In this document: piece after piece, positions 26,740 through 35,465 of the stretch
Layout: each line of letters starts with the position of its first letter
How positions within the stretch are numbered: the stretch's first letter is position 1
Program-made: the position numbers and the translations under genes
Assembly (NCBI GenBank): GCA_024102915.1
Contig: JAGFJG010000107.1
Span: 1-60,150, forward strand
Direction: 5' to 3'
Length of the DNA: 60,150 bases
DNA from: Caldilineales bacterium
GTDB lineage: Bacteria > Chloroflexota > Anaerolineae > J102
The notes under the pieces: model-generated
The model's input: only the letters and a program-made list of their open reading frames with translations
Databases searched by the model: none
Told to the model about the DNA's origin: nothing

Positions 26740-27528
26740 ATGTCCACACTACAGGCCCACAAACTCTCGCTTGCATACCTGATGAAGCGTCGCCAACAGA
26801 TGCTTTGGGCGCTGAAAGATGTCAGTTTTTCCGTGGCGGATGGTGAATTCGTCAGCATTGTGGGGCCGAGCGGCTGCGGGAAAACCACCCTGCTGAATAT
26901 TGTGGCCGGACTACTGCCGGCAACCGAAGGGGAAATCAGGCTGGACGGACGACCGATCGATGGGCCGGGCCGCAATCGGGCGATGGTTTTCCAATCGCCT
27001 TCGTTGATGCCCTGGCGCACCGTGTTGCGAAATGTTACATATGGGCTAGAATTACAGGGCTGCGCCAAAAGCGAATCGCAGGCGCGGGCGCAATCTTTCA
27101 TCGATCTGGTCGGCCTGACCGGCTTTGAAGAGAGCTATCCGGGCGAGTTGTCTGGAGGTATGCAGCAGCGTGTCAACCTGGCTCGAGCGCTGGTAATCAA
27201 CCCTAAAATCATCTTGTTCGACGAGCCGTTAGCCGAGTTGGACGCGCAAACACGCGAGACGATGCAGGCCGAATTACAACGCATCTGGTCGGAAACACGC
27301 CACACCGCTCTCTTTGTCACACACCAGATCAACGAGGCGGTATACCTCAGCGACCGTGTGATTGTCATGTCAACCCGGCCCGGACGCATCCAGGAGATCA
27401 TCACAGTCAATATGCCGCGACCCCGCCCATTGAACAGCAAACGCCAACCAGCTTTCCTGGAATTGGAGGATCATATCTGGTCGCTTTTACAGAAACAGGA
27501 TCATGAAACCGACGCCTCTCGACAATAG
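26740..27528 (+). CDS. ABC transporter ATP-binding protein, NitT/TauT type
   Basis: A 262-aa ATPase subunit with Walker A 'GPSGCGKTT' (42-50), Q-loop 'VFQSPSLMPWRTV', ABC signature 'LSGGMQQR', Walker B 'IILFDEPLAELD' and H-loop 'FVTHQINEAVYLSDR'. This matches SsuB/TauC/NrtD-like importers for sulfonates, nitrate or thiamine precursors. The start at 26740 ('MSTLQAHKLSLAY') fits the family; 22 upstream in-frame residues do not. It is followed 6 bp later by the permease gene and then the substrate-binding lipoprotein. Confidence 0.92.
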   Translation: MSTLQAHKLSLAYLMKRRQQMLWALKDVSFSVADGEFVSIVGPSGCGKTTLLNIVAGLLPATEGEIRLDGRPIDGPGRNRAMVFQSPSLMPWRTVLRNVTYGLELQGCAKSESQARAQSFIDLVGLTGFEESYPGELSGGMQQRVNLARALVINPKIILFDEPLAELDAQTRETMQAELQRIWSETRHTALFVTHQINEAVYLSDRVIVMSTRPGRIQEIITVNMPRPRPLNSKRQPAFLELEDHIWSLLQKQDHETDASRQ

Positions 27529-27534
27529 CTATTT

Positions 27535-28368
27535 ATGAGCACATTTCAGGAATATGCTTCAATCGCCGACCAGCAGGAGCGTCCGGAGGCTCGAAGCCGG
27601 CTGGCGCAGTTGTGGGAAACGCGCGAGTCGACCATCATCGCCATCGCAGCTGTGACCATCTTTCTGGCTGTGTGGGAATTGATTCCCCACACAGGCCTGG
27701 TGAAACCGCTGTTCACCAGCTCACCTTCCCGCATCATCGCTGCGGCGCAGTGGCTCTTTGCCAACGGTTTTTGGCACGACATCGTCGTCAGCGCCACAGA
27801 ATTCGCCCTGGGGTTCGGTCTGGCCGCCTTGATAGCCATCCCCCTGGGCGTCTTCTTGGGCTGGTATCGCCGTCCCCGCGCCGCCGCCGAGCCATTCATC
27901 TCCGCCCTCTATGCCACCCCTCGCATCGCCCTCGTCCCTATCATCATCCTCTGGCTGGGCATCGGCATCGAATCAAAGGTAGCTGTGGTTTTTCTGGGGG
28001 CATTCTTCCCCATTCTGGTGAGCGTGATGATGGGAATGCGCACCATCGATGAACAACTCTTGAAGTGCGCACGGGCGTTTGGCGCTTCAGACAGGCAGGT
28101 ATTCAGCACACTGGCGATGCCGGGCTCAGTGCCATTCATTGTCACGGGCATGCGACTGGGCGTAGGGCGGGCGCTCGTGGGCGTGATCGTGGCCGAACTG
28201 GTCGCATCCACCGCAGGCATCGGCCACATGATGACCGTAGCCGGAGCCACATTTCAGACCGATAAAGTTTTCGTGGGCGTTGTCATCCTTTCCGCCACCG
28301 GCGTCGTCCTGACCGAAGCGATGAAACGCATCGAGCGGCGGGTCGAAGCCTGGCGTCCCGATCGATAG
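27535..28368 (+). CDS. ABC transporter permease, NitT/TauT (SsuC-like) type
   Basis: A 277-aa inner-membrane permease with about six helices and the coupling-loop EAA motif 'LKCARAFGASDRQVFSTLAMPGSVPFIVTGMRLGVGRALVGVIVAEL'. The N-terminal cytoplasmic segment is Gln/Glu rich. It should dimerise and pair with the ATPase encoded 6 bp upstream and with one or both substrate-binding lipoproteins downstream. A 28-bp gap separates it from the first binding-protein gene. Substrate class is not indicated by the permease alone. Confidence 0.92.
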   Translation: MSTFQEYASIADQQERPEARSRLAQLWETRESTIIAIAAVTIFLAVWELIPHTGLVKPLFTSSPSRIIAAAQWLFANGFWHDIVVSATEFALGFGLAALIAIPLGVFLGWYRRPRAAAEPFISALYATPRIALVPIIILWLGIGIESKVAVVFLGAFFPILVSVMMGMRTIDEQLLKCARAFGASDRQVFSTLAMPGSVPFIVTGMRLGVGRALVGVIVAELVASTAGIGHMMTVAGATFQTDKVFVGVVILSATGVVLTEAMKRIERRVEAWRPDR

Positions 28369-28396
28369 CGTTGTTCGACAATTGAAGGAATTTTGA

Positions 28397-29491
28397 TTGA
28401 TGCGACCGAAGGTAATCTGGCTTATTCCCTTGATGTTAGCCGTCATCTTGGCGGCGTGCAGCGTGCCTCCTGCGCCCGTCGCCCAATCCTCGCCAGCCAA
28501 TGAGATTATTGCACTGACCCCGGTCACCGCGTGCAGCAGCGCGGTTACGGCGACTCATATCCCACTGTTTTATGCCTTCGATGAGGGGCTGTTCGAGCAA
28601 AATGGTCTTAAAGTCGAGATTGTCGATATGGATGGCGGATCAAACGCCGCAGCCGCGTTAATTGCCGGTGATGTCGATACCTGCCTTTTGGCCGGGGGTG
28701 CGGTCGTCAATGCGGTCGCAGCCGGGGCGGACGTCAGGCTGCTGGCGGGGATAGTCAACGAAGACGTCTATTCCCTGGTGGTCGCACCGCAAATCCAAAC
28801 GCTGGACGATCTGCGCGGGCAGGCTCTTGCTGTCAACACCGTCGGCGGTTCCGCTGACACGGTATTACGATCGATGTTGGAGATATCGGGACTTGTTCCT
28901 GATGATGATGTGGCTATTCTCACCATTGGCAACCAGAGCGCCCGACTGGCCGCTTTGGAAGCGGGAAACGTGGCTGGAACTGTGGTCAATCCGCCCTTCA
29001 CAGCCGTAGCACGAGAGATGGGCTTTCATGTGCTGCTCGACATGGCCGAACTGGGTATTCCTTTCCAGCATACGACGGTGTCCGCTCGCGGGGATTTTGT
29101 GGATGAAGGCCCCGAAGCGGCCAAAGCCTTTGTGCGGACGATCGGTCAGGCCATCCAGGCTATGCAAAACGACGAGGAAGGCGCCAAAGCCAGCCTGGCG
29201 AGTCATCTGCAACTCGATCCAGTCAGTGATGCAGCGTTGATCGATGAAGCTTACGATGTCGTTGTAAAACGCTATTTGAATCAGGACTTGCAGCCAACCC
29301 TGGAAGGCATCGCCCGAATTATCGAGCAGGCCGCTATTGAGAATCCCGGCGCCGCCAATCTTCGCCCGGAAGATGTCGTGGATATGAGCGTCTTGAATGC
29401 GCTTGATGATGAATTCAACCCAGGCGCTTCCATCGAAACCTCATCCCACGATGTCCGGAATCCAGACGATGATCGACGGGCTGGAAGCTGA
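28397..29491 (+). CDS. ABC substrate-binding lipoprotein (NMT1/THI5-like), aberrant C-terminus
   Basis: A 364-aa binding protein with lipobox 'ILAAC' (about Cys21) and an SBP_bac/NMT1-like core: 'HIPLFYAFDEGLFEQNGLKVEIVDMDGGSNAAAALIAGDVD', 'GQALAVNTVGGSADTVLRSMLE', 'LAALEAGNVAGTVVNPP'. The native end should be near 'DVVDMSVLNALDDEF', as in the paralogue at 30378. Beyond that the frame runs into DNA encoding, in another frame, the tail of a third binding protein, adding about 20 unrelated residues. It may bind a small organic substrate for the upstream ABC importer. Confidence 0.88.
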   Translation: MMRPKVIWLIPLMLAVILAACSVPPAPVAQSSPANEIIALTPVTACSSAVTATHIPLFYAFDEGLFEQNGLKVEIVDMDGGSNAAAALIAGDVDTCLLAGGAVVNAVAAGADVRLLAGIVNEDVYSLVVAPQIQTLDDLRGQALAVNTVGGSADTVLRSMLEISGLVPDDDVAILTIGNQSARLAALEAGNVAGTVVNPPFTAVAREMGFHVLLDMAELGIPFQHTTVSARGDFVDEGPEAAKAFVRTIGQAIQAMQNDEEGAKASLASHLQLDPVSDAALIDEAYDVVVKRYLNQDLQPTLEGIARIIEQAAIENPGAANLRPEDVVDMSVLNALDDEFNPGASIETSSHDVRNPDDDRRAGS

Positions 29492-29591
29492 AAATCCTGC
29501 CGCAGCCAATTTCTCGGCTGAAGATGTGGTCGATCTGCGCTTTCTGGATGCGCTTAGCAAGGAGGGTTACTTTGAAAGTCTCGGCCAGTGA
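29397..29591 (+). pseudogene. 3' relic of a third substrate-binding-protein gene
   Basis: In a frame different from the preceding gene, about 50 codons (from about 29436) encode 'PHPTMSGIQTMIDGLEAENP' and 'ANFSAEDVVDLRFLDAL', ending 'KEGYFESLGQ' and a stop. This matches the C-termini of both neighbouring binding proteins ('PTVEGLQIMIEQLIAENP', 'DTRIVDELVKEGLFD'). The most economical reading is that a tandem copy was lost by recombination, leaving only its tail. Its AAGGAGG (encoding Lys-Glu-Gly) now serves as ribosome-binding site for the next gene. Confidence 0.7.
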
Positions 29592-30345
29592 AATCGACAC
29601 CGTTTCTCGTTTCTCTAGCAAGGCCGCAACGTACGCGGCCCACCGCTGGGATTATGACCCGCGCGCCTTCGATGAGATCGTGCAAACGGTCGGGCTGACG
29701 CCGGAGTCTGTGGTCGCCGACATCGGCGCGGGGCCAGGTAATGTCAGCCGTCGTTTGCTCGGCAGGGTGGGGCGCGTGTATGCGGTGGAACCGAATGCCG
29801 AGATGCGCCGGGCGGCCGCCCTCAGCCTGGGAGATCGCCCCAACCTCGTCATCATCTCCGCCAGCGCCGAAGCCACCACCCTGCCCGATCAATCCATCGA
29901 CCTGATCACGGTGGGGCGAGCGATCCACTGGTTCGACCCGGAACCGACCCGACGAGAATTCCGCCGCATCATGCACCCAGGCGGCTGGCTGGCGATCTTG
30001 AAAGAGGATCGCAGCGGTTGCGCCATCGAAGAGGAAGCTCGCACCTTGCATGTGGAGGAATTGGGCTGGCGTACCCAGGACAGCAAGGCGAATCTCGACG
30101 TTCCTCCATTGGAAAGCTATTTCGATGATGGCGGCTGCCAGACCTTTCGTTTCAGCCGCGAAATCACCGAAACCTTCGAGCAATTTTTGGACAGACAGAC
30201 CGCATATTCGCCCGCGCCTGATGCCGATCATCCCCTACGACCAGCCTTCGATGCGCACGCCCTGGCCCTGTTCGACCGCTACGCCGAAGAAGGACACATA
30301 CATCTCAACATTGTCACGTTATTACACCTGGGCAGGATTTCGTGA
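29572..30345 (+). CDS. Class I SAM-dependent methyltransferase (UbiE/Methyltransf_11 type)
   Basis: A 257-aa methyltransferase beginning at a TTG preceded by AAGGAGG 6 nt upstream, the strongest ribosome-binding site in this region. Motif I is 'VVADIGAGPGNVSRRLLG', motif II 'RVYAVEPNAEMRRAA', then 'SAEATTLPDQSIDLITVGRAIHWFDP' as in Methyltransf_11. It is inserted between two paralogous binding-protein genes of the ABC operon and its stop overlaps the spacer before the next. The substrate is unknown; a small-molecule acceptor related to the ABC/NRPS-like locus is possible. Confidence 0.85.
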   Translation: MKVSASEIDTVSRFSSKAATYAAHRWDYDPRAFDEIVQTVGLTPESVVADIGAGPGNVSRRLLGRVGRVYAVEPNAEMRRAAALSLGDRPNLVIISASAEATTLPDQSIDLITVGRAIHWFDPEPTRREFRRIMHPGGWLAILKEDRSGCAIEEEARTLHVEELGWRTQDSKANLDVPPLESYFDDGGCQTFRFSREITETFEQFLDRQTAYSPAPDADHPLRPAFDAHALALFDRYAEEGHIHLNIVTLLHLGRIS

Positions 30346-30377
30346 AACCAAACCATTATCTCGTGGAGAAATATCTT

Positions 30378-31433
30378 ATGAGACATTCAATTGTCATATT
30401 CGTCCTGGCAGTCTTGTTGATTCTCTTTACAGCCTGTAGTTTTACCCCGCCCGCGTTACCCCCGGCGGAATCATCAGCGCCACAGGCTGTCGTCAGCCTA
30501 GAGGATAATGCCAAGCTAAGACCCTTGCGAGTATGCCTGTCGTTTCAAACTGCGCCGGCCCTACCGATTATTTATGCCGAGGAGACTGGCTTATTTGAAC
30601 AGGCTGGGCTGGATGTCACAATCATCCAACTCGATAGCGGCACAACAGCCGTCACATCGTTGATAGCTGGTGAGGCTGACATCTGTAGCATGGGCGGCGC
30701 AGCAGTCCTCAACGCCGCAGCAGCTGGTGAAAACCTGAAGATGTTTCTGGGAACTTCAAATAAGTATGAGTACATCTTAGTGGTCGAGCCTTCAATTCAG
30801 ACGGTAGAGGAATTGTCCGGCGCCGTCTTGGCAATCAGTGATTTCGGCAGTTCCTCAGATGTTGCGCTTCGAGCAGCTTTGACGGAGTTGGGGTTGGACG
30901 CTGAAAATGATGTGACCATCGTAACCGTAGGCGGCACATCGGCGCGCCTGGCTGCACTCGAGGCTGGGAGTGTGCAGGGTACACTGATTTCCCCTGGTTC
31001 ATTACCCAGGGCGGTAGCGATTGGCTTGAATCCACTGCTCGATATGCAGACACTGGATATCCCATATCCTAATAATGGACTTGTAGCGCCAGCCAGATTA
31101 TTAGAGAGGGATCCTGAGATCGTCAAAACCTTTGTGAGAGCGGTTTTTGATGCCAGAGAAGCGATGCGAACGGACGAAGCGGCGTCAAAGCGGATAATCG
31201 CCGATTATCTAGGCCTCGACCCAGAGTCCGATGCTGATCTCGTCGATCTCAATCACCAACTGTTATTCACGCGTTATTACAGTGAGCCAGAGCCCTATCC
31301 CACAGTTGAAGGTCTGCAAATCATGATCGAACAACTGATTGCTGAAAACCCGGCCATGGCGAACATCACCGCAGAACAGGTAGTCGATACCCGCATTGTA
31401 GATGAACTAGTCAAGGAGGGGCTCTTTGATTAG
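30378..31433 (+). CDS. ABC substrate-binding lipoprotein (NMT1/THI5-like), second copy
   Basis: A 351-aa binding protein with signal peptide and lipobox 'LFTACSF' (about Cys20). The core parallels the copy at 28397: 'LPIIYAEETGLFEQAGLDVTIIQLDSGTTAVTSLIAGEADICSMGGAAVLNA', 'AALEAGSVQGTLI', and the C-terminal 'IIADYLGLDPESDADLVDL' and 'AEQVVDTRIVDELVKEG'. The start at 30378 with GGAG upstream and a proper signal peptide is preferred to a GTG overlapping the methyltransferase stop. Local base use is more AT-rich than in its neighbours. It ends cleanly, showing what the normal C-terminus looks like. Confidence 0.9.
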   Translation: MRHSIVIFVLAVLLILFTACSFTPPALPPAESSAPQAVVSLEDNAKLRPLRVCLSFQTAPALPIIYAEETGLFEQAGLDVTIIQLDSGTTAVTSLIAGEADICSMGGAAVLNAAAAGENLKMFLGTSNKYEYILVVEPSIQTVEELSGAVLAISDFGSSSDVALRAALTELGLDAENDVTIVTVGGTSARLAALEAGSVQGTLISPGSLPRAVAIGLNPLLDMQTLDIPYPNNGLVAPARLLERDPEIVKTFVRAVFDAREAMRTDEAASKRIIADYLGLDPESDADLVDLNHQLLFTRYYSEPEPYPTVEGLQIMIEQLIAENPAMANITAEQVVDTRIVDELVKEGLFD

Positions 31434-31481
31434 TTTGAGCAGGGAGGCGGGTATTATTTACGTCAATGCTCACATCAACTT

Positions 31482-33335
31482 ATGGCTATGAATAACATCA
31501 GGTTTGATGAAACTGAACTTGGCGGCACTATTCACGCCCGCTTCGAACGGGTGGCGGCGACCGTACCAGATCGGATCGCCGTCACCGCTCACAATCGCAG
31601 CATCACCTATGATGCCTTGAATCGAGCCGCCAACCGTCTGGCACATGCGCTGTTGGCGAACCACGCTCGGCCGTCCTGGCCCGTCCCTACCCTGTTCGAT
31701 CACGACATCGACGCCATCATTGCCGTGCTGGGCGTGCTCAAGGCTGGGCGCGCTTATGTCGCACTCGACGCCAATCAGCCAGCCGCGCGATTGGCGAACA
31801 TCGCGTCCCGACTTGATGCAGACGTGCTAGTAACCGGAGCCAATCACTTGCCATTGGCCGATGAAATTGGGGCGGGGGCCGTCGTCACCCTGGATGCAGA
31901 CGCCGCTCTGCCCGAAACCAATCCGGGAGTCTATCCTGAGGCCGACAGTCTCGCCTCCATTTCCTTCACCTCTGGCTCCACAGGCGAACCCAAGGGTGTG
32001 ATGCGAGACCATTGGCCCATTCTTCATCGCCAGTGGGTGAATGCCACGGCCCAGCCCGATTCACTCGATGATCGAATTTCCATGCTCTATGGTTGCCAGT
32101 TCGGGGCGGCCTCAAGTGATCTTTTTAGCGCTCTTTTTTTGGGTGAGACCCTGTGCATGTACGATTTCGGCAGGCAGGGTTTGCACAACCTCACGGGTTG
32201 GATGTTCGAGCAGGGGATTACCTATTTGCATATCCCGGTCGATCTGTTCCGACCCTGGCTGGACAGTCTTCCGGCAGACGCCTTCTTTCCGGCCCTGCGG
32301 CAAATCGCGCCGGCGGGCCGCTATTACTGGCGCGACATTGAAAAAGCGCGCCGCCATATCCCGCCGGAATGCACGTTCGTCAGCCGATTTTCATCGAATG
32401 AGACCATGATGGCCGCCTGCCTGCTGATTGATCAGGATACGCCGGTGGAAGATGGCGTGGTCGCGGTAGGCTATCCCGCGCCCGGCTTCGAGATCGCCAT
32501 TTTGAATGAACAGGGCGAACCGGCGGCGGATAACGAGGTGGGAGAAGCTATCATCACCGGCGCCCAAATCACCCGCGGCTATTGGCGGCAGCCGGAATTG
32601 ACGGCGAAGTCGATCCATGACCATCCGCAGTTTCCGGGCGTGCGCGTCTGTCGAAATGGCGATTATCTTTTGCGACGACCGAACGGCTGCTTGGAATTTC
32701 ATGGCCGCCAGGATGATCGGGTGAAGATACGGGGAAATACGGTGGAAGTGGCCGAGGTGGAAGCGGCTTTGTTGCGATTACCCGATGTGCAGACCGGCGC
32801 AGTGCTGGCGAGGGATTCCGGGGGAGGCGACAAGATGTTGGTCGCCTATGTCGTACCTTCCCACCCCGCCGATTTCGAGCCATCCCGCCTGCGTCGGGCG
32901 TTGAACCAGACCCTGCCCTCGTACATGCTCCCGGCGGCGTTCGTGCCTTTGGCGGAATTACCCCTGACTGCCAATGCCAAAATCGACCGGCGCACTTTGG
33001 CGGCGATGGAGATACCCTTGCAACGAGGCGGCGCAACCGGCGATTACCGCCCGCCCGAGACCGCCAGCGAGATGCTGATCGCAGGCATTTGGTGCGAGGT
33101 GCTGGCGATTGAGACGGTGGGGATCGATGATAATTTTCTCGATTTAGGCGGCAATTCCATCCTGGCCGCCCGCATTCTCGCCCGCATCAATGCGGTGTTT
33201 GGGGTGGATTTGCCGTTCGCCGTGTTGTTCGATGCGCCCACGGTGGCGGCGCTGGCGAAAGCGGTCGATGTCGAGGCCGGGTCGACAATGGACGACCTGG
33301 CGGCATTGCTCGATGCCATTGAGATGGATTCATAG
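31482..33335 (+). CDS. Stand-alone adenylation-carrier didomain (NRPS-like)
   Basis: A 617-aa protein with an AMP-binding adenylation domain (about 15-505) and a phosphopantetheine carrier domain (about 525-600). A3 is 'FTSGSTGEPKG' (162-172), A7-A8 are 'NGDYLLRRPNG' and 'RQDDRVKIRGNTVEVAEVE', A10 'NAKIDR'. The carrier site is Ser559 in 'DLGGNSILAAR'. There is no condensation or thioesterase domain. The A4 region reads 'FGAASSDLF' where amino-acid-activating domains have FD.S, so the Asp that anchors the alpha-amino group is absent, and A5 is 'RFSSNET'. It likely activates a carboxylate other than a standard alpha-amino acid and loads it onto its own carrier. It follows the ABC importer genes by 48 bp. 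Confidence 0.88.
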   Translation: MAMNNIRFDETELGGTIHARFERVAATVPDRIAVTAHNRSITYDALNRAANRLAHALLANHARPSWPVPTLFDHDIDAIIAVLGVLKAGRAYVALDANQPAARLANIASRLDADVLVTGANHLPLADEIGAGAVVTLDADAALPETNPGVYPEADSLASISFTSGSTGEPKGVMRDHWPILHRQWVNATAQPDSLDDRISMLYGCQFGAASSDLFSALFLGETLCMYDFGRQGLHNLTGWMFEQGITYLHIPVDLFRPWLDSLPADAFFPALRQIAPAGRYYWRDIEKARRHIPPECTFVSRFSSNETMMAACLLIDQDTPVEDGVVAVGYPAPGFEIAILNEQGEPAADNEVGEAIITGAQITRGYWRQPELTAKSIHDHPQFPGVRVCRNGDYLLRRPNGCLEFHGRQDDRVKIRGNTVEVAEVEAALLRLPDVQTGAVLARDSGGGDKMLVAYVVPSHPADFEPSRLRRALNQTLPSYMLPAAFVPLAELPLTANAKIDRRTLAAMEIPLQRGGATGDYRPPETASEMLIAGIWCEVLAIETVGIDDNFLDLGGNSILAARILARINAVFGVDLPFAVLFDAPTVAALAKAVDVEAGSTMDDLAALLDAIEMDS

Positions 33336-33386
33336 CGGTTAAGAATGGAACGCTGATTAGCGCGGATGTACGCGCTTATACCGGGT

Positions 33387-34556
33387 TTAATTCAGCAGGC
33401 GGTGATAGGCTGCTAGCGTTGCCCGCGCCGTCTGTTCCCAGGTGAATTTCGCCGCCTGCGCCAATCCCTGCCGGTTTAACTGCTCCCACAGATCGGCGTC
33501 GCCCAGCCCGGCGACCATCGCTTCTGCAATCGCCTCGACATCATACGGATCGAACAGGATGGCCGCATCGCCCGCCACTTCCGGCAGGCTGGATGTGTTG
33601 CTGCACGCCACCGGCGTCCCGCATGCCATCGCTTCCAGCACGGGCAGACCGAACCCTTCGTAAACCGAGGGGAAGATGAATAACGCGGCTCCGGCATAGA
33701 GCGCAGGCAGATCGGCATTGGCGATGGGGCCAAGGAAACGCACGCTTTCGCCCAGGCTGAGTTGCTCGGCCAGTCTTTTGGGTTCAGGATAGCGTTCGTC
33801 CCAGGCTCCGGCGATGAGGAGTTGCGGATTGGGGATTGGGGATTGGAGATTGAGAGATGCGTGTTCCGATCTCTGATCTCCGACCCCTGACCTCTGAACC
33901 AAACCCCAGGCCTGCACCAGCCTTTCCAGATTCTTGTGCGGTTTGTTCGAGCCGAGATAGAGCACGTAGCAGTCGGGCAGTTCGAGGCGTGCGCGTAAGC
34001 TGGCGATGACTTCGGGCGGTTGCGGCTGGAAGATGGGGTCGGGGGCCAGCGGCGTGGTGGTGATCAGCGCTGTGTTGACGCTGTAGTGTGAATGAAAATC
34101 ATTCGCCGTGGCCTGCGAGATGGCGACGAATCGATTGCTGGCGCGCAAGGCGAAACGCTGGATGAATTCGATCTGCCAGCGTCGCCGCCGCGAGAAATAG
34201 TCCGGATAGAGTCGGGGGATGACATCGTAGAGGGTGAGCACGGAGGGCAGGTCGAGCCGGAAAGGCCGGACATTGTAGGGGAAATGAACGAGGTCGGGCT
34301 TGAGCGAGCGGATGAGGCGCGGCAGATCGGTCTGGACTCGCCAGGAGAAGATAGGGGTGTCGGCGGGGACGAGGGTGAAGTTGGGGTGGCGGGCGAGGGC
34401 GGAGAGATCGTATTGCGTGTTGCGTGAGTCATCACCCGCCAGGAGTATGAGTTCGCCGTCGAGGATCGGAGCGAGGGCGTTGGCGAGGTTATAGACATAA
34501 CGCCCGATGCCGGGGAAGTCGTCACGCAGGGTGCGGGCGTCGAGGAGGAGACGCAT
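33387..34556 (-). CDS. Glycosyltransferase family 4 with repeat-derived insertion
   Basis: A 389-aa GT-B enzyme: acceptor-domain start 'DARTLRDDFPGIGRYVYNLANAL', donor-domain 'VLYLGSNKPHKNLERLVQAW', 'RFLGPIANADLPALYAGAALFIFPSVYEGFGLPVLEAMACGTPV' (E-x7-E). Residues 221-244 ('QRSGVGDQRSEH' and onward to 'IPNPQ') break the usual continuous link between the 'LVQAW' helix and the 'LLIAGAWDERY' strand. They are encoded exactly by the palindromic heptamer array at 33824-33895. The frame is preserved, so the enzyme may tolerate the loop. It is last in the 12-gene glycan operon. Confidence 0.9.
   Translation of the reverse strand: MRLLLDARTLRDDFPGIGRYVYNLANALAPILDGELILLAGDDSRNTQYDLSALARHPNFTLVPADTPIFSWRVQTDLPRLIRSLKPDLVHFPYNVRPFRLDLPSVLTLYDVIPRLYPDYFSRRRRWQIEFIQRFALRASNRFVAISQATANDFHSHYSVNTALITTTPLAPDPIFQPQPPEVIASLRARLELPDCYVLYLGSNKPHKNLERLVQAWGLVQRSGVGDQRSEHASLNLQSPIPNPQLLIAGAWDERYPEPKRLAEQLSLGESVRFLGPIANADLPALYAGAALFIFPSVYEGFGLPVLEAMACGTPVACSNTSSLPEVAGDAAILFDPYDVEAIAEAMVAGLGDADLWEQLNRQGLAQAAKFTWEQTARATLAAYHRLLN
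33824..33895. repeat. Palindromic heptamer array inside a glycosyltransferase gene
   Basis: Four heptamers of consensus GGGGATT (33824-33851) and four of consensus GACCTCT/GATCTCC (33868-33895) flank a 16-bp spacer; the halves are imperfectly complementary. Total length 72 bp, a multiple of three, so the host reading frame survives and 24 codons are added. The unit (C/G)CCCAAT read on the other strand resembles the short tandemly repeated heptamers described in cyanobacteria. Confidence 0.8.
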
Positions 34557-34559
34557 GGG

Positions 34560-35423
34560 TCAGGGACGGCGAGCGAGGACGCCCATAGCGCTGGTGTACA
34601 ACGGGAGGCCGAGGCGATGGATGGTGACGGCGGCAGCGTTATAACTCCGCAGGGCCAGGCGCTTCAGCCGCGAGGGATAGAGCAACGTCCCGCATGAGAA
34701 TACGACGAGCGGCTCGAATCCGGCGGATTGGGCGATCTTCAAGGCGCTGGCGGGATCGAAATGATAGATGTGTTGGTGCGAGGCGACCAGCGGGCCACGA
34801 TCCGGGAACAATCGGCGCAGGAGGCGAGCTTTGGGGATCTGGAAATCGGCATTGCCGGTGTGGAAGAAGAGCAATCCCCCCGGCCTGAGCAAAGGCAGAG
34901 CGGCTGCCAGGAATTCCTTGGGTGCGTCCAGGTGTTCGATCACATCCCACATCGTGATCACATCGAAGCTCGATTCGGGCAAACCGAGCTGGCCGAGATA
35001 GCCTTCATACACGGTGAAACCTCGCTCTCGGCTCACCGGCGCCGACCCCGGATTGATCTCGACGCCCTCCGCCTGCCACCCGGCCTTCTGAGCGAAGTCC
35101 AGAAAATCGCCATAGGCCGAACCGATATCCAACAGACGCACAGGCTGATTCGCCGGGAGATGATGAAGGATATTCCGAACGCCGACCGTGTAAATGCCCT
35201 GGTTGACGACAGCGGCATTCTGCCAGGCGCCGCCGCCTTGCAGGTTATCGAAAAGCTCGCTCTTGCCGCGCGGGTTGGTGTAGATCAGCCCGCATTGCCG
35301 GCACTGCACGATGTCGAAGCGATAAGCCTGGCCCTGGCGATGGACGATATCCTGCACCAGGAGACGGGCGTCGTCGGCATTGCATTGGTTACAACGGACG
35401 TGAGTCCAGCTAACAGAATTCAA
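34560..35423 (-). CDS. Class I SAM methyltransferase with N-terminal zinc-ribbon
   Basis: A 287-aa protein. Residues about 10-55 hold two Cys pairs ('VRCNQCNADD' and 'VQCRQCGLIYTNPR') typical of the zinc-binding head of Methyltransf_23 proteins in glycan clusters. The SAM site is 'VRLLDIGSAYGDFLDFAQ', 'EGVEINPGS' and 'FDVITMWDVIEHLDAPKEFLAAALPLLRPGG'. Translation starts at TTG with GGAG 8 nt upstream; no better start exists. Lying between two glycosyltransferases, it probably methylates a sugar or caps a chain. Confidence 0.88.
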   Translation of the reverse strand: MNSVSWTHVRCNQCNADDARLLVQDIVHRQGQAYRFDIVQCRQCGLIYTNPRGKSELFDNLQGGGAWQNAAVVNQGIYTVGVRNILHHLPANQPVRLLDIGSAYGDFLDFAQKAGWQAEGVEINPGSAPVSRERGFTVYEGYLGQLGLPESSFDVITMWDVIEHLDAPKEFLAAALPLLRPGGLLFFHTGNADFQIPKARLLRRLFPDRGPLVASHQHIYHFDPASALKIAQSAGFEPLVVFSCGTLLYPSRLKRLALRSYNAAAVTIHRLGLPLYTSAMGVLARRP

Positions 35424-35465
35424 GTTGTTCGCTCCGGTCGAATTGTCGTTGAATCACTTCGATGC

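Noticed and set aside
29397..29591. A simple frameshift error at the end of the first binding-protein gene
   Set aside because: The C-terminal family motif occurs twice, once in each frame, so a single base error cannot explain it; a duplicated gene tail does.
26740..33335. A siderophore NRPS cluster
   Set aside because: There is no condensation domain, thioesterase, TonB-type or FecCD-type transporter; the importer is NitT/TauT-like.
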